The notes: a model not told the origin generated them from the letters alone. Counted from the stretch's first letter, positions 8,864 through 19,563 are shown. The stretch is 64,000 nt of DNA from Brucella tritici (GCF_008932295.1 NZ_WBWA01000018.1:34112-98111); one strand, 5' to 3'. Program-made: numbers and translations.

Positions 8864-9649
8864 TCAGCGGATATCGCTGCCAACCCATTGCATCGAGATC
8901 TTCTCGTAGGTGCCGTCGGCCATGATCTCGTCTAGCGCCTTCTGCATGGCTGCCTTCAGCTCCGGATTGTTCTTGCGGATGGCAATGCCAATGGCAACGC
9001 TGCCGCCTTCGATATCGGGCGTATCGAGCCTGCGGACCTTCTGTCCTGTTTCCTTGATCGCCACCATGACCGGGATATTATCGACAACAATAGCGTCGAC
9101 ACGACCCGAATTCAGTTCGAGCATCAGTTCCGGCAGGCCCTTATAGGTGCGAATGGTCCAGCCACCCTGTTCACGGGCCCACTTCTCATGGGTTTCACCA
9201 AGCGTTACGCCCAGCGTCTTGCCCTTGAGATCGTCGAGCTTTTGAACAGCAGAGTCCTCCTTCACGAAAACCGCACGACCTGCATGATAATACGGCCCAA
9301 CAAAATCCACGGCCTTTTCGCGTTCCGGCGTGATCGTCATGGAGCCAACCACCGTGTCGAACTTGCCAGCTCGAAGACCGGCGACGATACCGTCCCATGC
9401 GGTGGTGATAAGCTGTGGCTTGAGCTGCATGCGCTCGGCAATCGCCGAACCGATGGAAGCGTCGAAGCCCACGACTTCGTTCTTCTCATTGACGAAATTG
9501 AACGGCGGGTACTGGCCGCTCATGGCGATCTTCAGCTCGCCCGCGGCCTTGATTTTTTCAAGATCATCCGCCTGTGCAGGTGCAACCGCAAAGACTGCGG
9601 TGGCTGCAATCGCGGCCGCGGCAATGAAACCCGTGAATTTGTTAAACAT
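8864..9649 (-). CDS. periplasmic substrate-binding protein of a polar amino acid ABC importer
   Basis: A 261-residue family 3 solute-binding protein. I start it at ATG 9649, because the frame upstream lacks protein character and the residues from here form a clean Sec signal (MFNKFTGFIAAAAIAATAVF ending in APAQA-DD). A GGGAA ribosome site precedes it. The mature part has IAMSGQYPPFNFV, FDASIGSAIAERM, and WDGIVAGLRAGKFD with GSMTITPERE, all characteristic of amino-acid binding proteins. It is the first gene of the operon running to 755 and so defines what enters the pathway. The ligand is unknown. Confidence 0.92.
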   Translation of the reverse strand: MFNKFTGFIAAAAIAATAVFAVAPAQADDLEKIKAAGELKIAMSGQYPPFNFVNEKNEVVGFDASIGSAIAERMQLKPQLITTAWDGIVAGLRAGKFDTVVGSMTITPEREKAVDFVGPYYHAGRAVFVKEDSAVQKLDDLKGKTLGVTLGETHEKWAREQGGWTIRTYKGLPELMLELNSGRVDAIVVDNIPVMVAIKETGQKVRRLDTPDIEGGSVAIGIAIRKNNPELKAAMQKALDEIMADGTYEKISMQWVGSDIR

Positions 9650-9773
9650 GCTGTTCCCGACTTCCCTTTGTTTGTTTTTCTTGAGGCTTTTTGATGCCTT
9701 CCAATATTCATGATTGCTTTTATGGATGCATTTCGCAAATAGATAATAGGAATAGATTGCATAGATTTGATGA
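9650..9773. promoter_or_regulatory. divergent promoter region between binding-protein operon and LysR gene
   Basis: This 124-base AT-rich gap must hold the promoters of both the minus-strand catabolic operon and the plus-strand lysR-type gene. A direct repeat ATAGAT-TGC-ATAGAT lies at 9752-9766, just upstream of the LysR start. A LysR-type regulator normally binds such a shared region; no single T-N11-A site stands out enough to name. Confidence 0.5.
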
Positions 9774-10745
9774 ATGGATGATGCCATGTCGTTACATCGC
9801 CCTGAACGCCTTGTCTGGGATTTGGACTGGAATCTTCTGCGCAGTTTTGTGGTAATTGCGGAGGTCAAAAGCATCACCCGCGCAGCAGAGCGCCTCAACC
9901 TCAAACAGCCGAGTGTAAGCAATGCGTTGCGCCGATTGGAAGACCGCATCGGCCAGCGACTGGTGGAGCGCGACGCAACCCATTTTGAGCTGACGGACGT
10001 CGGCAAACTGCTCTACGAACAAAGTATCGAGGTGTTTGGCGCGATTTCACAGCTACCGCAACTGGTGCGCGGCGTCGGTGACAACGTGACTGGCCATGTC
10101 ACCATCTCTGTCGCCAGCCACATCATATCGCCGATCTTCGATCAAGCGCTCGCGCTGTTTCATGAACAGCATCCCAATGCGACACTGACGATCAACGTAT
10201 CCGCCAGTACAGAAGTCGCGCGGCTTGTGCGCGAGAAGCGCGCTTCCTTCGGCCTTGGTCTGGTGAGCAATCGCGACCCCGCGCTCGACTACACCATGGT
10301 CTATCGCGAGTTCTTCGGGTTTTTCTGCGGGCCTCGGCACCGGATGTTCGGCCAGTCTGGACTGACCCTTGCCGATCTGAAGGGAGAACCATCGGTTTCG
10401 TTCCAGACCGATCATATTGCCGACGCGCTGCGACCCGTAGCCCTGTTGCGCAGTGAGGCGCGACTTTCACCGGATGTAGTCGGCACCTCGTCAAGCCTCG
10501 AAGAAGTCCGCCGGATGATCATCACAGGGCTCGGCATCGGCCCACTTCCATTGCATGTCGCGCGACGCGAGATCGATGACGGCCTTCTCTGGCGTTTGCC
10601 GCCTTACGACAACCCGCCTGCCATCGATGTTTTCCTGATCCACAATCCTGAAGCCAACCTCAACAAGGCGGAAAAGGCCATGCTGGCCGGACTGAAATCT
10701 ATCATTGCATCAACGCCCCTTGAGGAGCGCATCTACCAGGATTGA
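9774..10745 (+). CDS. LysR-family transcriptional regulator
   Basis: A 323-residue LTTR. The N-terminal helix-turn-helix reads LLRSFVVIAEVKSITRAAER then LNLKQPSVSNALRRLE, followed by the substrate-binding domain. The first ATG (9774) has no obvious ribosome site; ATG at 9786, preceded by GGATGATG, is an equal candidate and would remove four residues. The gene is divergent from the operon that begins at 9649, the classical arrangement for an LTTR that controls its neighbour in response to a pathway metabolite. Confidence 0.9.
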   Translation: MDDAMSLHRPERLVWDLDWNLLRSFVVIAEVKSITRAAERLNLKQPSVSNALRRLEDRIGQRLVERDATHFELTDVGKLLYEQSIEVFGAISQLPQLVRGVGDNVTGHVTISVASHIISPIFDQALALFHEQHPNATLTINVSASTEVARLVREKRASFGLGLVSNRDPALDYTMVYREFFGFFCGPRHRMFGQSGLTLADLKGEPSVSFQTDHIADALRPVALLRSEARLSPDVVGTSSSLEEVRRMIITGLGIGPLPLHVARREIDDGLLWRLPPYDNPPAIDVFLIHNPEANLNKAEKAMLAGLKSIIASTPLEERIYQD

Positions 10746-10765
10746 GCCCCCCAAAGCCCCTATCT

Positions 10766-11653
10766 TCATGGCTGTGCAAGCAGCGTTTCATGATAGGCCC
10801 AGAACTCGTCTATGAAGCGCTGCGCCAGGCTGTTGTCGGGGCCGTTACTGCGGCGAATGACCAGAAACCCAGCATCGACGAAGCTCGCGAAAGGCCGGAT
10901 CGCCACGCCGCGTCCGCGAAATTCCGTTGCCGACGACGGATCGATGATCGTTATGCCCACACCTTCGGCCACAAGCGTCAGTGCCGTATGCGACAAGCGT
11001 GTCTCAATGGTGGCCGACCGTGGAATGCGCGCAAGCGCAACCTCGACGCGCATGGCAAACAGCGACCCCGGCTCCAGCGTGATCATACGTTCATCGGCGA
11101 GATCATCCGGTGAAACCACAGGATAGTCCGCGAGACGATGCCCCAGCGGGACAGCGACAACCGCCGGTATCGCCCGGGTCTCGATATTGAAACCGGGCCG
11201 GTCGAGCGGACCATCGGCAAATCCGAGATCGACCTGACCAGATGCGACGGCCTCAACAACCATCGCCGAAGGAATACCGTTGAGAGAGGCGTGGATATTG
11301 GGCCGCTCCTTGAGAAAACGCGCAAGGAAGCGCGGCATGATCCCGTTTGCAAGCGCAGGCATGGCCGCAATCCGCAGCATGCCCGCATTCTGACGGCTGA
11401 TCTCGTCGGCGAAACTCCGGATGCGATTGAGCCCGACATAGGCCCGCTCTACCTCCTGCAACAGCGTCATGGCCGCCTGCGTTGGGACCAACTGGTTTCC
11501 GCGACGGTTGAAGAGCTTGAGTTTCGTGTCGATTTCAAAGTCGCGGATCAGGCGGCTCACGGCGGGTTGAGTGATCGACATCAGTTCCGCCGCAGCCGTC
11601 ATTTTTCCGGTCAGCATGACGGTTCGGAACGCTTCGACCTGACGCAGGTTCAT
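10766..11653 (-). CDS. LysR-family regulator, OccR/NocR-like
   Basis: A 295-residue LTTR with the start [20 protein letters not shown] and [20 protein letters not shown]. This form of helix-turn-helix is shared by the opine regulators OccR and NocR and by ArgP-type relatives. It is divergent from the importer and opine-oxidase-like genes at 11785-18203, and an ATAA-N7-TTAT palindrome lies eight bases from its start codon. It is expected to activate that operon in response to the transported compound and to repress itself. The family is firm; the inducer is inferred. Confidence 0.9.
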   Translation of the reverse strand: MNLRQVEAFRTVMLTGKMTAAAELMSITQPAVSRLIRDFEIDTKLKLFNRRGNQLVPTQAAMTLLQEVERAYVGLNRIRSFADEISRQNAGMLRIAAMPALANGIMPRFLARFLKERPNIHASLNGIPSAMVVEAVASGQVDLGFADGPLDRPGFNIETRAIPAVVAVPLGHRLADYPVVSPDDLADERMITLEPGSLFAMRVEVALARIPRSATIETRLSHTALTLVAEGVGITIIDPSSATEFRGRGVAIRPFASFVDAGFLVIRRSNGPDNSLAQRFIDEFWAYHETLLAQP

Positions 11654-11660
11654 GTTTCAC

Positions 11661-11677
11661 CATAATATTTGGTTATG
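11661..11677. promoter_or_regulatory. probable LysR-type binding site (ATAA-N7-TTAT)
   Basis: CATAATATTTGGTTATG is an inverted repeat with five-base arms (CATAA/TTATG). It matches the T-N11-A class, specifically ATAA-N7-TTAT, which I recall as the high-affinity site of OccR. It lies between the divergent LysR gene (start 11653) and the importer operon (start 11785), close enough to the regulator's start to block its own transcription. Confidence 0.6.
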
Positions 11678-11784
11678 CTTGAGGCTTCATTTCGAATTTG
11701 ACTGTATTGAGCCCCGCTGTCAAACCACTCCCATAAACGTATCGGCGCGGTGAAAGCACCGGACATAAAAAGGGAACTAGGCAG

Positions 11785-12510
11785 TTGGGTGCGGTCAGCG
11801 CATATCTGGATTTGATGGGTTTTGCCGAAGACGGCTGGGGCTACGATATGCTCCGGGCCACCGGCATGACACTCGCGGTAGCCTTTTGCGGCTTTGCGGC
11901 AGGTGCGGTGTTCGGTATGATTGCCGCTGCCGCGTCATTTTCATCACAGCGCATTCTCAGAGTTGCGGCTGACGGCTATTCGACAGTGCTTCGCGGCATC
12001 CCCGATCTTCTGGTCATTTACCTGTTCTATTTCGGCAGCAGCGCTGTGTTGAGCCAGATCGGCGCGTTGTTCGGCGGGCAAGGCTTCGTCAGCGCGCCAA
12101 TCTTCATCACCGGTGCACTGGCCATTGGCGTGGTATCGGGCGCTTATCAGGCTGAAGTCTATCGCGGCGCAGTGCTTGCACTCCCCAAAGGCGAGATCGA
12201 GGCTGCCAAAGCCTATGGCATGCCACCGCGTCTGCTGTTTCGCCGCATCATGGTTCCGCAGGCGGCACGCTTCGCCATTCCGGGCATCGGCAATGTCTGG
12301 CAGCTTGTCTTGAAAGAGTCTGCACTGATTTCGGTCGTCGGACTGGTTGAGCTGATGCGTCAGGCGCAAATCGGCGCTGGATCGACCCGCAAGCCGTTCA
12401 CCTTCTTTCTGACCGCGGGGCTGCTTTATCTCGTCATCACATTCATATCGGGCTTGCTATTCAAGAACGCCGAAAAGCGCGCCATGCGCGGTATCCGGAG
12501 GGCGGTATGA
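11785..12510 (+). CDS. basic amino acid/opine-type ABC transporter permease (HisQ/OccQ type)
   Basis: A 241-residue membrane protein with hydrophobic segments and the EAA loop EAAKAYGMPPRLLFRRIMVP. The frame opens with TTG at 11785, behind an AGGGA stretch; an ATG at 11815 is the alternative and would shorten the N-terminus by ten residues. Its stop overlaps the next permease start (ATGA). It heads the operon for uptake and oxidation of an opine-like or basic amino acid. Confidence 0.9.
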   Translation: MGAVSAYLDLMGFAEDGWGYDMLRATGMTLAVAFCGFAAGAVFGMIAAAASFSSQRILRVAADGYSTVLRGIPDLLVIYLFYFGSSAVLSQIGALFGGQGFVSAPIFITGALAIGVVSGAYQAEVYRGAVLALPKGEIEAAKAYGMPPRLLFRRIMVPQAARFAIPGIGNVWQLVLKESALISVVGLVELMRQAQIGAGSTRKPFTFFLTAGLLYLVITFISGLLFKNAEKRAMRGIRRAV

Positions 12511-13231
12511 GCTTTCTCGACCTGCCGTTCATGTTCGACAGTTTCGTTCAGCTATGCCGGGGTATTCCGCTGACGCTGCAACTGATGGCGCTATCGGTTA
12601 TCAGCGGTGCCGTGCTGGCCACCATCCTGGCTACGATGCGTCTGTCGGGCAATCTGATACTGGACCTCATTGCGCGAGGTTATATCTTTGTGCTGCGCGG
12701 CACCCCGCTGCTCGTGCAACTCTACATCATCTATTACGGTCTCAGCCAGTTTCCCGAACTACGCCGGAGTTTTCTCTGGCCGTTTCTACGCGAACCCTAT
12801 TGGTGCGCGGTGCTGGCTCTGGCGCTCAATACAGCTGCCTATAGCGCCGAAATCATACGTGGCGGCGTTCTGTCGGTCGCGACCGGGCAAATCGAAGCGG
12901 CGCGCGCTTATGGCATGAGCGGCTTTACACTCGTCCGTCGCATTCTGGCCCCGCAGGCTCTGCGGCAGATGCTGCCCGCCTATTCGAACGAAGTCATCTT
13001 GATGGTGAAGTCCACGGCGTTGGCATCAACCATCACAATGATGGAAGTGACAGGGCTGGCGGCCAAGCTGATTTCTGCCACCTATCGGCCGGTCGAAGTC
13101 TTCATCTGCGCAGGCGCGATCTATCTCCTCTTGAATTTCGTCGTCACCAGAATCTTCAAACTGCTGGAATACCGCCTTTCGGCGGCCCAGCGTCAGCCTG
13201 TCATCGTGCATGCCGCCGGAGGAAACTCATA

Positions 13232-13232
<1 letters not shown>
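12507..13232 (+). CDS. basic amino acid/opine-type ABC transporter permease (HisM/OccM type)
   Basis: A 241-residue permease. The EAA loop is [20 protein letters not shown], and the membrane segment [19 protein letters not shown] is near-diagnostic of the HisM group. It is the second half of the heterodimeric channel with the preceding gene, which it overlaps by four bases. The ATPase gene begins in its stop codon (TAATG). Confidence 0.92.
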
Positions 13233-14873
<1,641 letters not shown>

Positions 14874-14885
14874 GCCTACACAATC

Positions 14886-14907
14886 GGGCCTGACTCTCGT
14901 CAGGCCC
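14886..14907 (+). other. intercistronic hairpin
   Basis: GGGCCTGAC-TCTC-GTCAGGCCC is a perfect nine-base stem with a four-base loop, 13 bases after the binding-protein stop. It is not followed by a T-run, so it probably stabilises the upstream mRNA 3' end or partly attenuates transcription rather than ending it. This would allow more binding protein than oxidase from one operon. Confidence 0.6.
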
Positions 14908-14945
14908 AACCCTGACGACGCTGTGACAACAGATTGAATTTACGA

Positions 14946-16061
14946 ATGCGCAGATTGCCGGACCAAAACATAATCATTATCGGAGCGGGACTGGTTGGCT
15001 CTGCCATCGCCTGGGGTCTCGCCCGATCTGGTCTGCGTCCAATGCTTCTCGATGGGGAAGACCTGTCCCTGCGCGCATCCCGTGCCAATTTCGCGCTCAT
15101 CTGGGTACAGGGCAAAGGCGTAGGCGCACCACACTATGCCCGCTGGACAATGCAATCTGCGCGCCTGTGGCCCGCTTTCGCAGACGAGTTGCGGGATGTG
15201 ACCGGGCTTGATGTGGCGTTGAAACAGACCGGTGCCTTTACCTTCTGCCTCGACGAGCGCGAGCTTCAAATGTTTGCCGAAGACGTCGATACCGTGGCGC
15301 GCGAGCTTGGCAATGACGCCCCGGAACATGTTGTGCTCGACCATCAGGGAACGGCCAAAATGGTCCCCTCCATCGGCCGGGATGTGATCGGTTCAATCTA
15401 TTCGCCAATGGACGGCGACGTGAATTCACTGCGCCTGTTTCGCGCCTTGCATACGGGCATGATCAAACTCGGCGCTGCCTACGAACCGCATTGTGAAGTC
15501 TCGTCCATCACCCCGCAAAACGGCGGCTTTCTCCTGAGTGGCACATGGGGTGAAGTCTTCACCGAACGCGTCATTCTGGCTGCGGGCAACGGCAATGCAG
15601 AGCTTGCAAAGAGTGTCGGTCTCGATGCGCCGGTCGTGCGCAGCAAAGGTCAAATTCTTGTAACGGAGAAATGCGCGCCTTTCTTCCCTTATACAGCGGC
15701 GACGCTGCGGCAGGCGGATGAAGGCGGTGTGATGATCGGCGACAGTCAGGAAACCCATACGGATCGGATCGCCACCAATCAGGACATCAGTGCAGTTCTG
15801 GCCAACAGAGCCGTTCGGACGTTCCCCCATCTGGCCGACGTCAATGTCATTCGCAGTTGGGCCGGATTTCGGGTCAAGACACCGGATGGCCTGCCTGTCT
15901 ACGAACAATCCGAAAGCCATAAGGGCGCGTATGTCGTCATGTGCCATTCCGGCGTCACGCTTGCAGCCAACCACGCCCTGATCGTGGCGCAGGAAATAGC
16001 AGCCGATGTCAAACAACTTGCTGGTGATGCGTTCTCCGGCCGGAGGTTTCATGTCTCCTAA
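14946..16061 (+). CDS. FAD-dependent D-amino-acid-oxidase-like subunit (opine oxidase B / HcnC type)
   Basis: A 371-residue flavoprotein starting at ATG 14946. The FAD dinucleotide fold is immediate (IIIIGAGLVGSAIAWGLARSG), and the C-terminal SWAGFRVKTPDGLPVYEQ and HSGVTLAANHALIVAQEI are typical of the DAO/sarcosine-oxidase family. With the 2Fe-2S gene and the larger flavoprotein gene downstream it forms the three-subunit set seen in opine oxidases and in hydrogen cyanide synthase. It overlaps the 2Fe-2S gene by 11 bases. Its role is probably oxidation at the secondary amine of an opine-like compound; the exact substrate is not shown. Confidence 0.87.
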   Translation: MRRLPDQNIIIIGAGLVGSAIAWGLARSGLRPMLLDGEDLSLRASRANFALIWVQGKGVGAPHYARWTMQSARLWPAFADELRDVTGLDVALKQTGAFTFCLDERELQMFAEDVDTVARELGNDAPEHVVLDHQGTAKMVPSIGRDVIGSIYSPMDGDVNSLRLFRALHTGMIKLGAAYEPHCEVSSITPQNGGFLLSGTWGEVFTERVILAAGNGNAELAKSVGLDAPVVRSKGQILVTEKCAPFFPYTAATLRQADEGGVMIGDSQETHTDRIATNQDISAVLANRAVRTFPHLADVNVIRSWAGFRVKTPDGLPVYEQSESHKGAYVVMCHSGVTLAANHALIVAQEIAADVKQLAGDAFSGRRFHVS

Positions 16062-16356
16062 AATGTTCCTGAAAACTGAGACACCAGAGGAAACCGTGAC
16101 GATCACATTCGATGCGCGCACCTTAACGGTGCCTGCCAATGTAACTGTCGCCGCAGCGCTGCTTGGAGAGGGTATCAACCGGCTCAGAGATAGCGTCGTT
16201 GGTAATCAGCCGCGAGCGCCCTACTGCCTGATGGGTATCTGTTTTGAGTGTCTGGTTGCCATTGATGGTGTTCAGAACCGCCAAGCCTGCATGACGCCCG
16301 TGGTCGATGGAATGGTCATTTCTTCGCAGACCGGCGCACGTCGGGTGGAACCATGA
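16051..16356 (+). CDS. small (2Fe-2S)-binding subunit of the opine-oxidase-like complex (HcnA type)
   Basis: A 101-residue ferredoxin-fold protein. The ATG at 16051 is preferred: a strong CGGAGG lies at 16041-16046 and upstream residues belong to the neighbouring frame. It contains PYCLMGICFECLVAIDG and RQACMTPV, giving C-x4-C-x2-C...C for a plant-type [2Fe-2S] cluster. Proteins of this size accompany the two flavoproteins in HCN synthase and related amine oxidoreductases and pass electrons between flavins. It overlaps both neighbours. Confidence 0.88.
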   Translation: MSPKMFLKTETPEETVTITFDARTLTVPANVTVAAALLGEGINRLRDSVVGNQPRAPYCLMGICFECLVAIDGVQNRQACMTPVVDGMVISSQTGARRVEP

Positions 16357-17846
16357 CCACCATGCTCAAGAGAATTTCCGATATTCATGCGCTCGACGCG
16401 TTTTACGACCTTGCCATTATCGGCGCGGGACCGGCAGGCATGTCGGCAGCGGCAGAGGCCAGTAACGCTGGCGCCAAAGTGGTCCTGTTCGACGAGAACC
16501 CCGCCGCCGGCGGCCAGATTTACCGTGGCATTGAACACAATACGACTGCCCGCAGACCGTTTCTCGGCACCGACTACTGGCGGGGCAAAGAAGTCCTGCA
16601 AGCATTTATCGTCAGCAATGCCACCTATGTGCCACAGGCTCTCGTCTGGAGTGTGGAACCTCAGGACGGCGGCGACAGCAACAGCGTGGCGCTGCGCGTG
16701 TCAGTGGGCGGCAAGAGCGGGATTGTCTCCGCACGCCGTGTGATCTTCGCGACCGGCGCGATGGAGCGCCCGATGCCTGTCAGGGGTTGGACGTTGCCGG
16801 GTGTAATGACCGTTGGCGCGGCACAGATTGCACTGAAGACTTCCGGCCTCCTGCCCAACGGACGTGTGGTTCTGGCAGGAACCGGTCCGCTCCTCTACAT
16901 GTTCGCCGCGCAGCTGTTGCAGGCGGGCGGCAAGGTTGCTGCTCTGCTCGATACGACGCCCGGCGCAAATTACGCGAAAGCTGCACCGAACCTGCTTTCA
17001 TTCCTTTTCTCGCCCTATGCCTTGAAGGGGCTTTCCCTGCTTTTGAAGGTGCGCAAGTCGGTGCCGGTTTATTCCGATGTCACCGAAATAGCCATTGAAG
17101 AAAAAGACGAAGCCGAAGCGATCTGCTTTTCGGCCAAAGGCAAGACTCACAGGCTTGCTGTCGATAGCGTGTTCCTGCATCAGGGTGTGATCCCCAACAA
17201 CAATCTCGCCAATGCTTCGGGCTGCACGCTCGTGTGGAACGACAGCCAGAAATGTTTCCAACCACAACTCGACGACAACGGTCGTTCGTCTGTTCCGTCC
17301 ATCTATATTGCTGGTGACGGCAGCGGCATCGGCGGTGCGTTGGTTGCCGAGCAGAGCGGGCGTATCGCTGCGCTCGCGGCCTGTCAGGATATCTTTCCGG
17401 CACTGGCAACATCGTTGGCGTCAAAAATCGCAAAGCTGCAGGCGCAGGCGCGACGCGTCGAACGCGGGCGCGCCTTTATCGATGCACTCTACCTGCCTGC
17501 ACAGGCATTTCGCGCACCGGCGGACAGAGACACGATTGTCTGCCGTTGCGAAGAAGTGACCGCAGGCGCAATCCGCGACGCGGCAGCCTGTAACATCGCC
17601 GGCCCGAACCAGCTGAAAACCATGTTCCGCTGTGGCATGGGGCCTTGTCAGGGGCGCTTGTGCAGTTCCACAGTCACGGAAATTCTGGCCGAGGTGCAAA
17701 ACCGCGCGCCGGAAACAGTCGGCTTCTATCGTCTGCGTGCGCCGGTGAAACCGGTGCCGCTCAGCGAAATCGCAGCACTCCCTCAAACCCCCGATGCTGT
17801 CTTCGCCGTTACCGGCGAGCAACCGGAAAATTCCCCAACCATCTGA
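16353..17846 (+). CDS. NAD/FAD-type oxidoreductase subunit with C-terminal BFD-like [2Fe-2S] domain (opine oxidase A / HcnB type)
   Basis: A 497-residue protein. A first FAD fold (LAIIGAGPAGMSAAAEASNA) is followed by FDENPAAGGQIYRG, a second nucleotide fold (RVVLAGTGPLLYMFAAQLLQ) and IYIAGDGSGIGGALVAEQSG. The C-terminal BFD-like domain has CRCEEVTAGAI and MFRCGMGPCQGRLC, with four Cys for a cluster. This is the large partner of the DAO-like subunit. A second ATG nine bases in is an alternative start. The stop is followed by the RidA gene after 12 bases. Confidence 0.88.
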   Translation: MTTMLKRISDIHALDAFYDLAIIGAGPAGMSAAAEASNAGAKVVLFDENPAAGGQIYRGIEHNTTARRPFLGTDYWRGKEVLQAFIVSNATYVPQALVWSVEPQDGGDSNSVALRVSVGGKSGIVSARRVIFATGAMERPMPVRGWTLPGVMTVGAAQIALKTSGLLPNGRVVLAGTGPLLYMFAAQLLQAGGKVAALLDTTPGANYAKAAPNLLSFLFSPYALKGLSLLLKVRKSVPVYSDVTEIAIEEKDEAEAICFSAKGKTHRLAVDSVFLHQGVIPNNNLANASGCTLVWNDSQKCFQPQLDDNGRSSVPSIYIAGDGSGIGGALVAEQSGRIAALAACQDIFPALATSLASKIAKLQAQARRVERGRAFIDALYLPAQAFRAPADRDTIVCRCEEVTAGAIRDAAACNIAGPNQLKTMFRCGMGPCQGRLCSSTVTEILAEVQNRAPETVGFYRLRAPVKPVPLSEIAALPQTPDAVFAVTGEQPENSPTI

Positions 17847-17858
17847 AAGGATTAAACT

Positions 17859-18203
17859 ATGGCTGAGCGTTTCATTCAGACGCCGATCATGCATCGCGTC
17901 GTCGAGCACAATGGCATTGTCTATGTCGGCGGAACCACCTGTGATGACGAAAGCCTGGATATGGCCGGGCAGACCCGCGAAATCCTCGCCAAGCTCGACA
18001 GCTATCTGGCGCAGGCAGGCACGGACAAGACCAAGCTTCTGGCAGCCACCATCTTCGTAACGGATCTCAACAAAAAGCCTGAAATGGATAAGGTCTGGAA
18101 GGAATGGATCGATCCTTCGTTGCTGCCAACCCGAGCAACCGTTGGCGTTGCCGATCTGGGCGGCGACACGCTGATTGAGATCGTGGTTTCCGCTTACAAA
18201 TAA
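17859..18203 (+). CDS. RidA-family reactive intermediate/imine deaminase
   Basis: A 114-residue Rid protein with GGTTCDDESLDMAGQTREIL, ATIFVTDLNKKPEMDKVWKE and LPTRATVGVADL. The Arg in PTRATV is the residue that binds the carboxylate of imine substrates in active members. It closes the opine-oxidase operon and is followed by a terminator. Amino acid oxidation by the DAO-like enzyme yields imines, so a Rid protein here probably hydrolyses them to keto acids and ammonia. Confidence 0.9.
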   Translation: MAERFIQTPIMHRVVEHNGIVYVGGTTCDDESLDMAGQTREILAKLDSYLAQAGTDKTKLLAATIFVTDLNKKPEMDKVWKEWIDPSLLPTRATVGVADLGGDTLIEIVVSAYK

Positions 18204-18240
18204 TCGATTTTAAAAATCTCGTGGGTTTTGAAAAAAGAAG

Positions 18241-18270
18241 CCGCCGACTGGATGACAGTCGGCGGTTTTT
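18241..18270 (+). terminator. rho-independent terminator after ridA
   Basis: CCGCCGACT and AGTCGGCGG (18241-18249 and 18257-18265) form a nine-base perfect stem with a seven-base loop, followed by five T. It lies 37 bases after the RidA stop and ends the importer/oxidase operon. Confidence 0.85.
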
Positions 18271-18440
18271 CTCTATCCAAGACGCTATAGCCTTTGGCGG
18301 CTATGGCTATCAGTGGACTTTACTACGTTAAATTTCAGAAGTATACGATTATTCTTAATAGTATATTTAAATAATTCTCTATAAAAACATTCCATTGAAA
18401 TCCTGTAATCCCGATTAATTTCTCCACATAAACTATTATC

Positions 18441-18770
18441 GTGAATATTTATCAAAATATATCGATTATTGTTATTTATTTCGATATACTAAAGCTTCTG
18501 CGTACTGTTTTCAGTGGTGGCAAATCCCGCATCCTCAGCGAAGCGGCGCCTGAGTTTTCGGAGGGACATTTGAACATCCAAACCCTTTTAGAAGTAATGG
18601 ATAGGGCAATCACCTTGACAGCCCGCGATGTTAACGGGGCCAAAGAACCCGTTCGTTCGTTTCAATTTCTATTTCCGTTCGGGGACGAACGCTTCTGCGG
18701 CGCATTCCAACTTACTTCGAGTGAATTGCCTGTTGGTTTCCACGCGGAACTGAGCCGGTTAGGCAGATAA
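18441..18770 (+). CDS. hypothetical protein, possibly a remnant
   Basis: A 109-codon frame in an AT-rich stretch (18290-18490) with no recognised domain. The first third is rich in Ile/Tyr/Asn and reads like non-coding AT-rich DNA. The part after about residue 28 (FSGGKSRILSEAAPEFSEGH) has more normal composition, and the true start could lie there. It ends 14 bases before an insertion sequence, so it may be the leftover of a disrupted gene. I have no function for it. Confidence 0.25.
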   Translation: MNIYQNISIIVIYFDILKLLRTVFSGGKSRILSEAAPEFSEGHLNIQTLLEVMDRAITLTARDVNGAKEPVRSFQFLFPFGDERFCGAFQLTSSELPVGFHAELSRLGR

Positions 18771-18781
18771 GGGGATGCGGA

Positions 18782-19563
18782 CTAGGTGACCGACTCATAA
18801 GATCGAAGCCAAATACGAATTGAAGCAAGCTGGATAGATGCGAGGAAATTGTCGTCGCGTTTGTCGTATCGGGTTGCGATGGCCCGGAAGTGTTTGAGTT
18901 TGTTGAAGAACCTTTCGACAGCATTACGTTGTTTATAGAGCCATGGACTGAAGGCGGGGATATTCACACGGTTTGGCATGGGGCGGATACAGCCCCATGC
19001 TCCTCGTTCTTTGAGGCTTTGGCGCAAGCTGTCGCTGTCGTAAGCGCGATCTGCCAATAGTATTTGCCCAGACCCGAGCGTCTCAAACATATCGGCTGCC
19101 GAACGTCCGTCATGTGCTTGTCCGGCAGTCAGTTTCAGTCGAATTGGGCGACCATCAGCATCGACAAGCGCATGAATTTTTGTGGTCATCCCACCGCGCG
19201 AACGACCCATGCAACCGGATCGCTCGTCTTTTTTTGGCCGTTGGCCGCATGTTGATGGACGCGGATTGACGAGGAGTCGATCATCTGGATATCGCCGTCG
19301 TAAGCTTCTGATATCGCGTTGAGAATGTGCGCCCAGTGCCCGGCATAACGCCATCTGTTGAAGCGATTTACACAGGTCGTATAAGGACCGTATCGGGCTG
19401 GAATGTCTGCCCAGGGTGCACCTGTTCTCAGACGCCAGAATATACCGTTCAAAACACGCCGATCGTCAACGCGGGCCTTACCACGCACTTTGGTCGGAAG
19501 AAGCGGTTCAATCACGGACCATTCGAAATCTGTTAAATCAAAACGCGCCATCACTGCCTCCAA
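18782..19563 (-). CDS. IS427-group transposase, two frames joined by -1 frameshift
   Basis: The first frame (19563 to 19186) gives 125 residues, beginning FDLTDFEWSVIEPLLPTK and including MIDSSSIRVHQHA with the first catalytic Asp. The second frame, usable to 18782, contains LLADRAYDSD (second Asp) and ERFFNKLKHFRAIATRYDK (catalytic Glu). The frames overlap at a run of seven A (19235 to 19229, reading CCAAAAAAAG), where a -1 slip joins them into about 260 residues, the normal size. The stop is TAG, formed partly by the flanking target TA. All three DDE residues are present, so the enzyme may be active. Confidence 0.85.

Noticed and set aside
8864..10006. Extended N-terminus of the first binding protein to 10006
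   Set aside because: The extra 119 residues run through the promoter region and into the antisense of the LysR gene, and the signal peptide begins at 9649.
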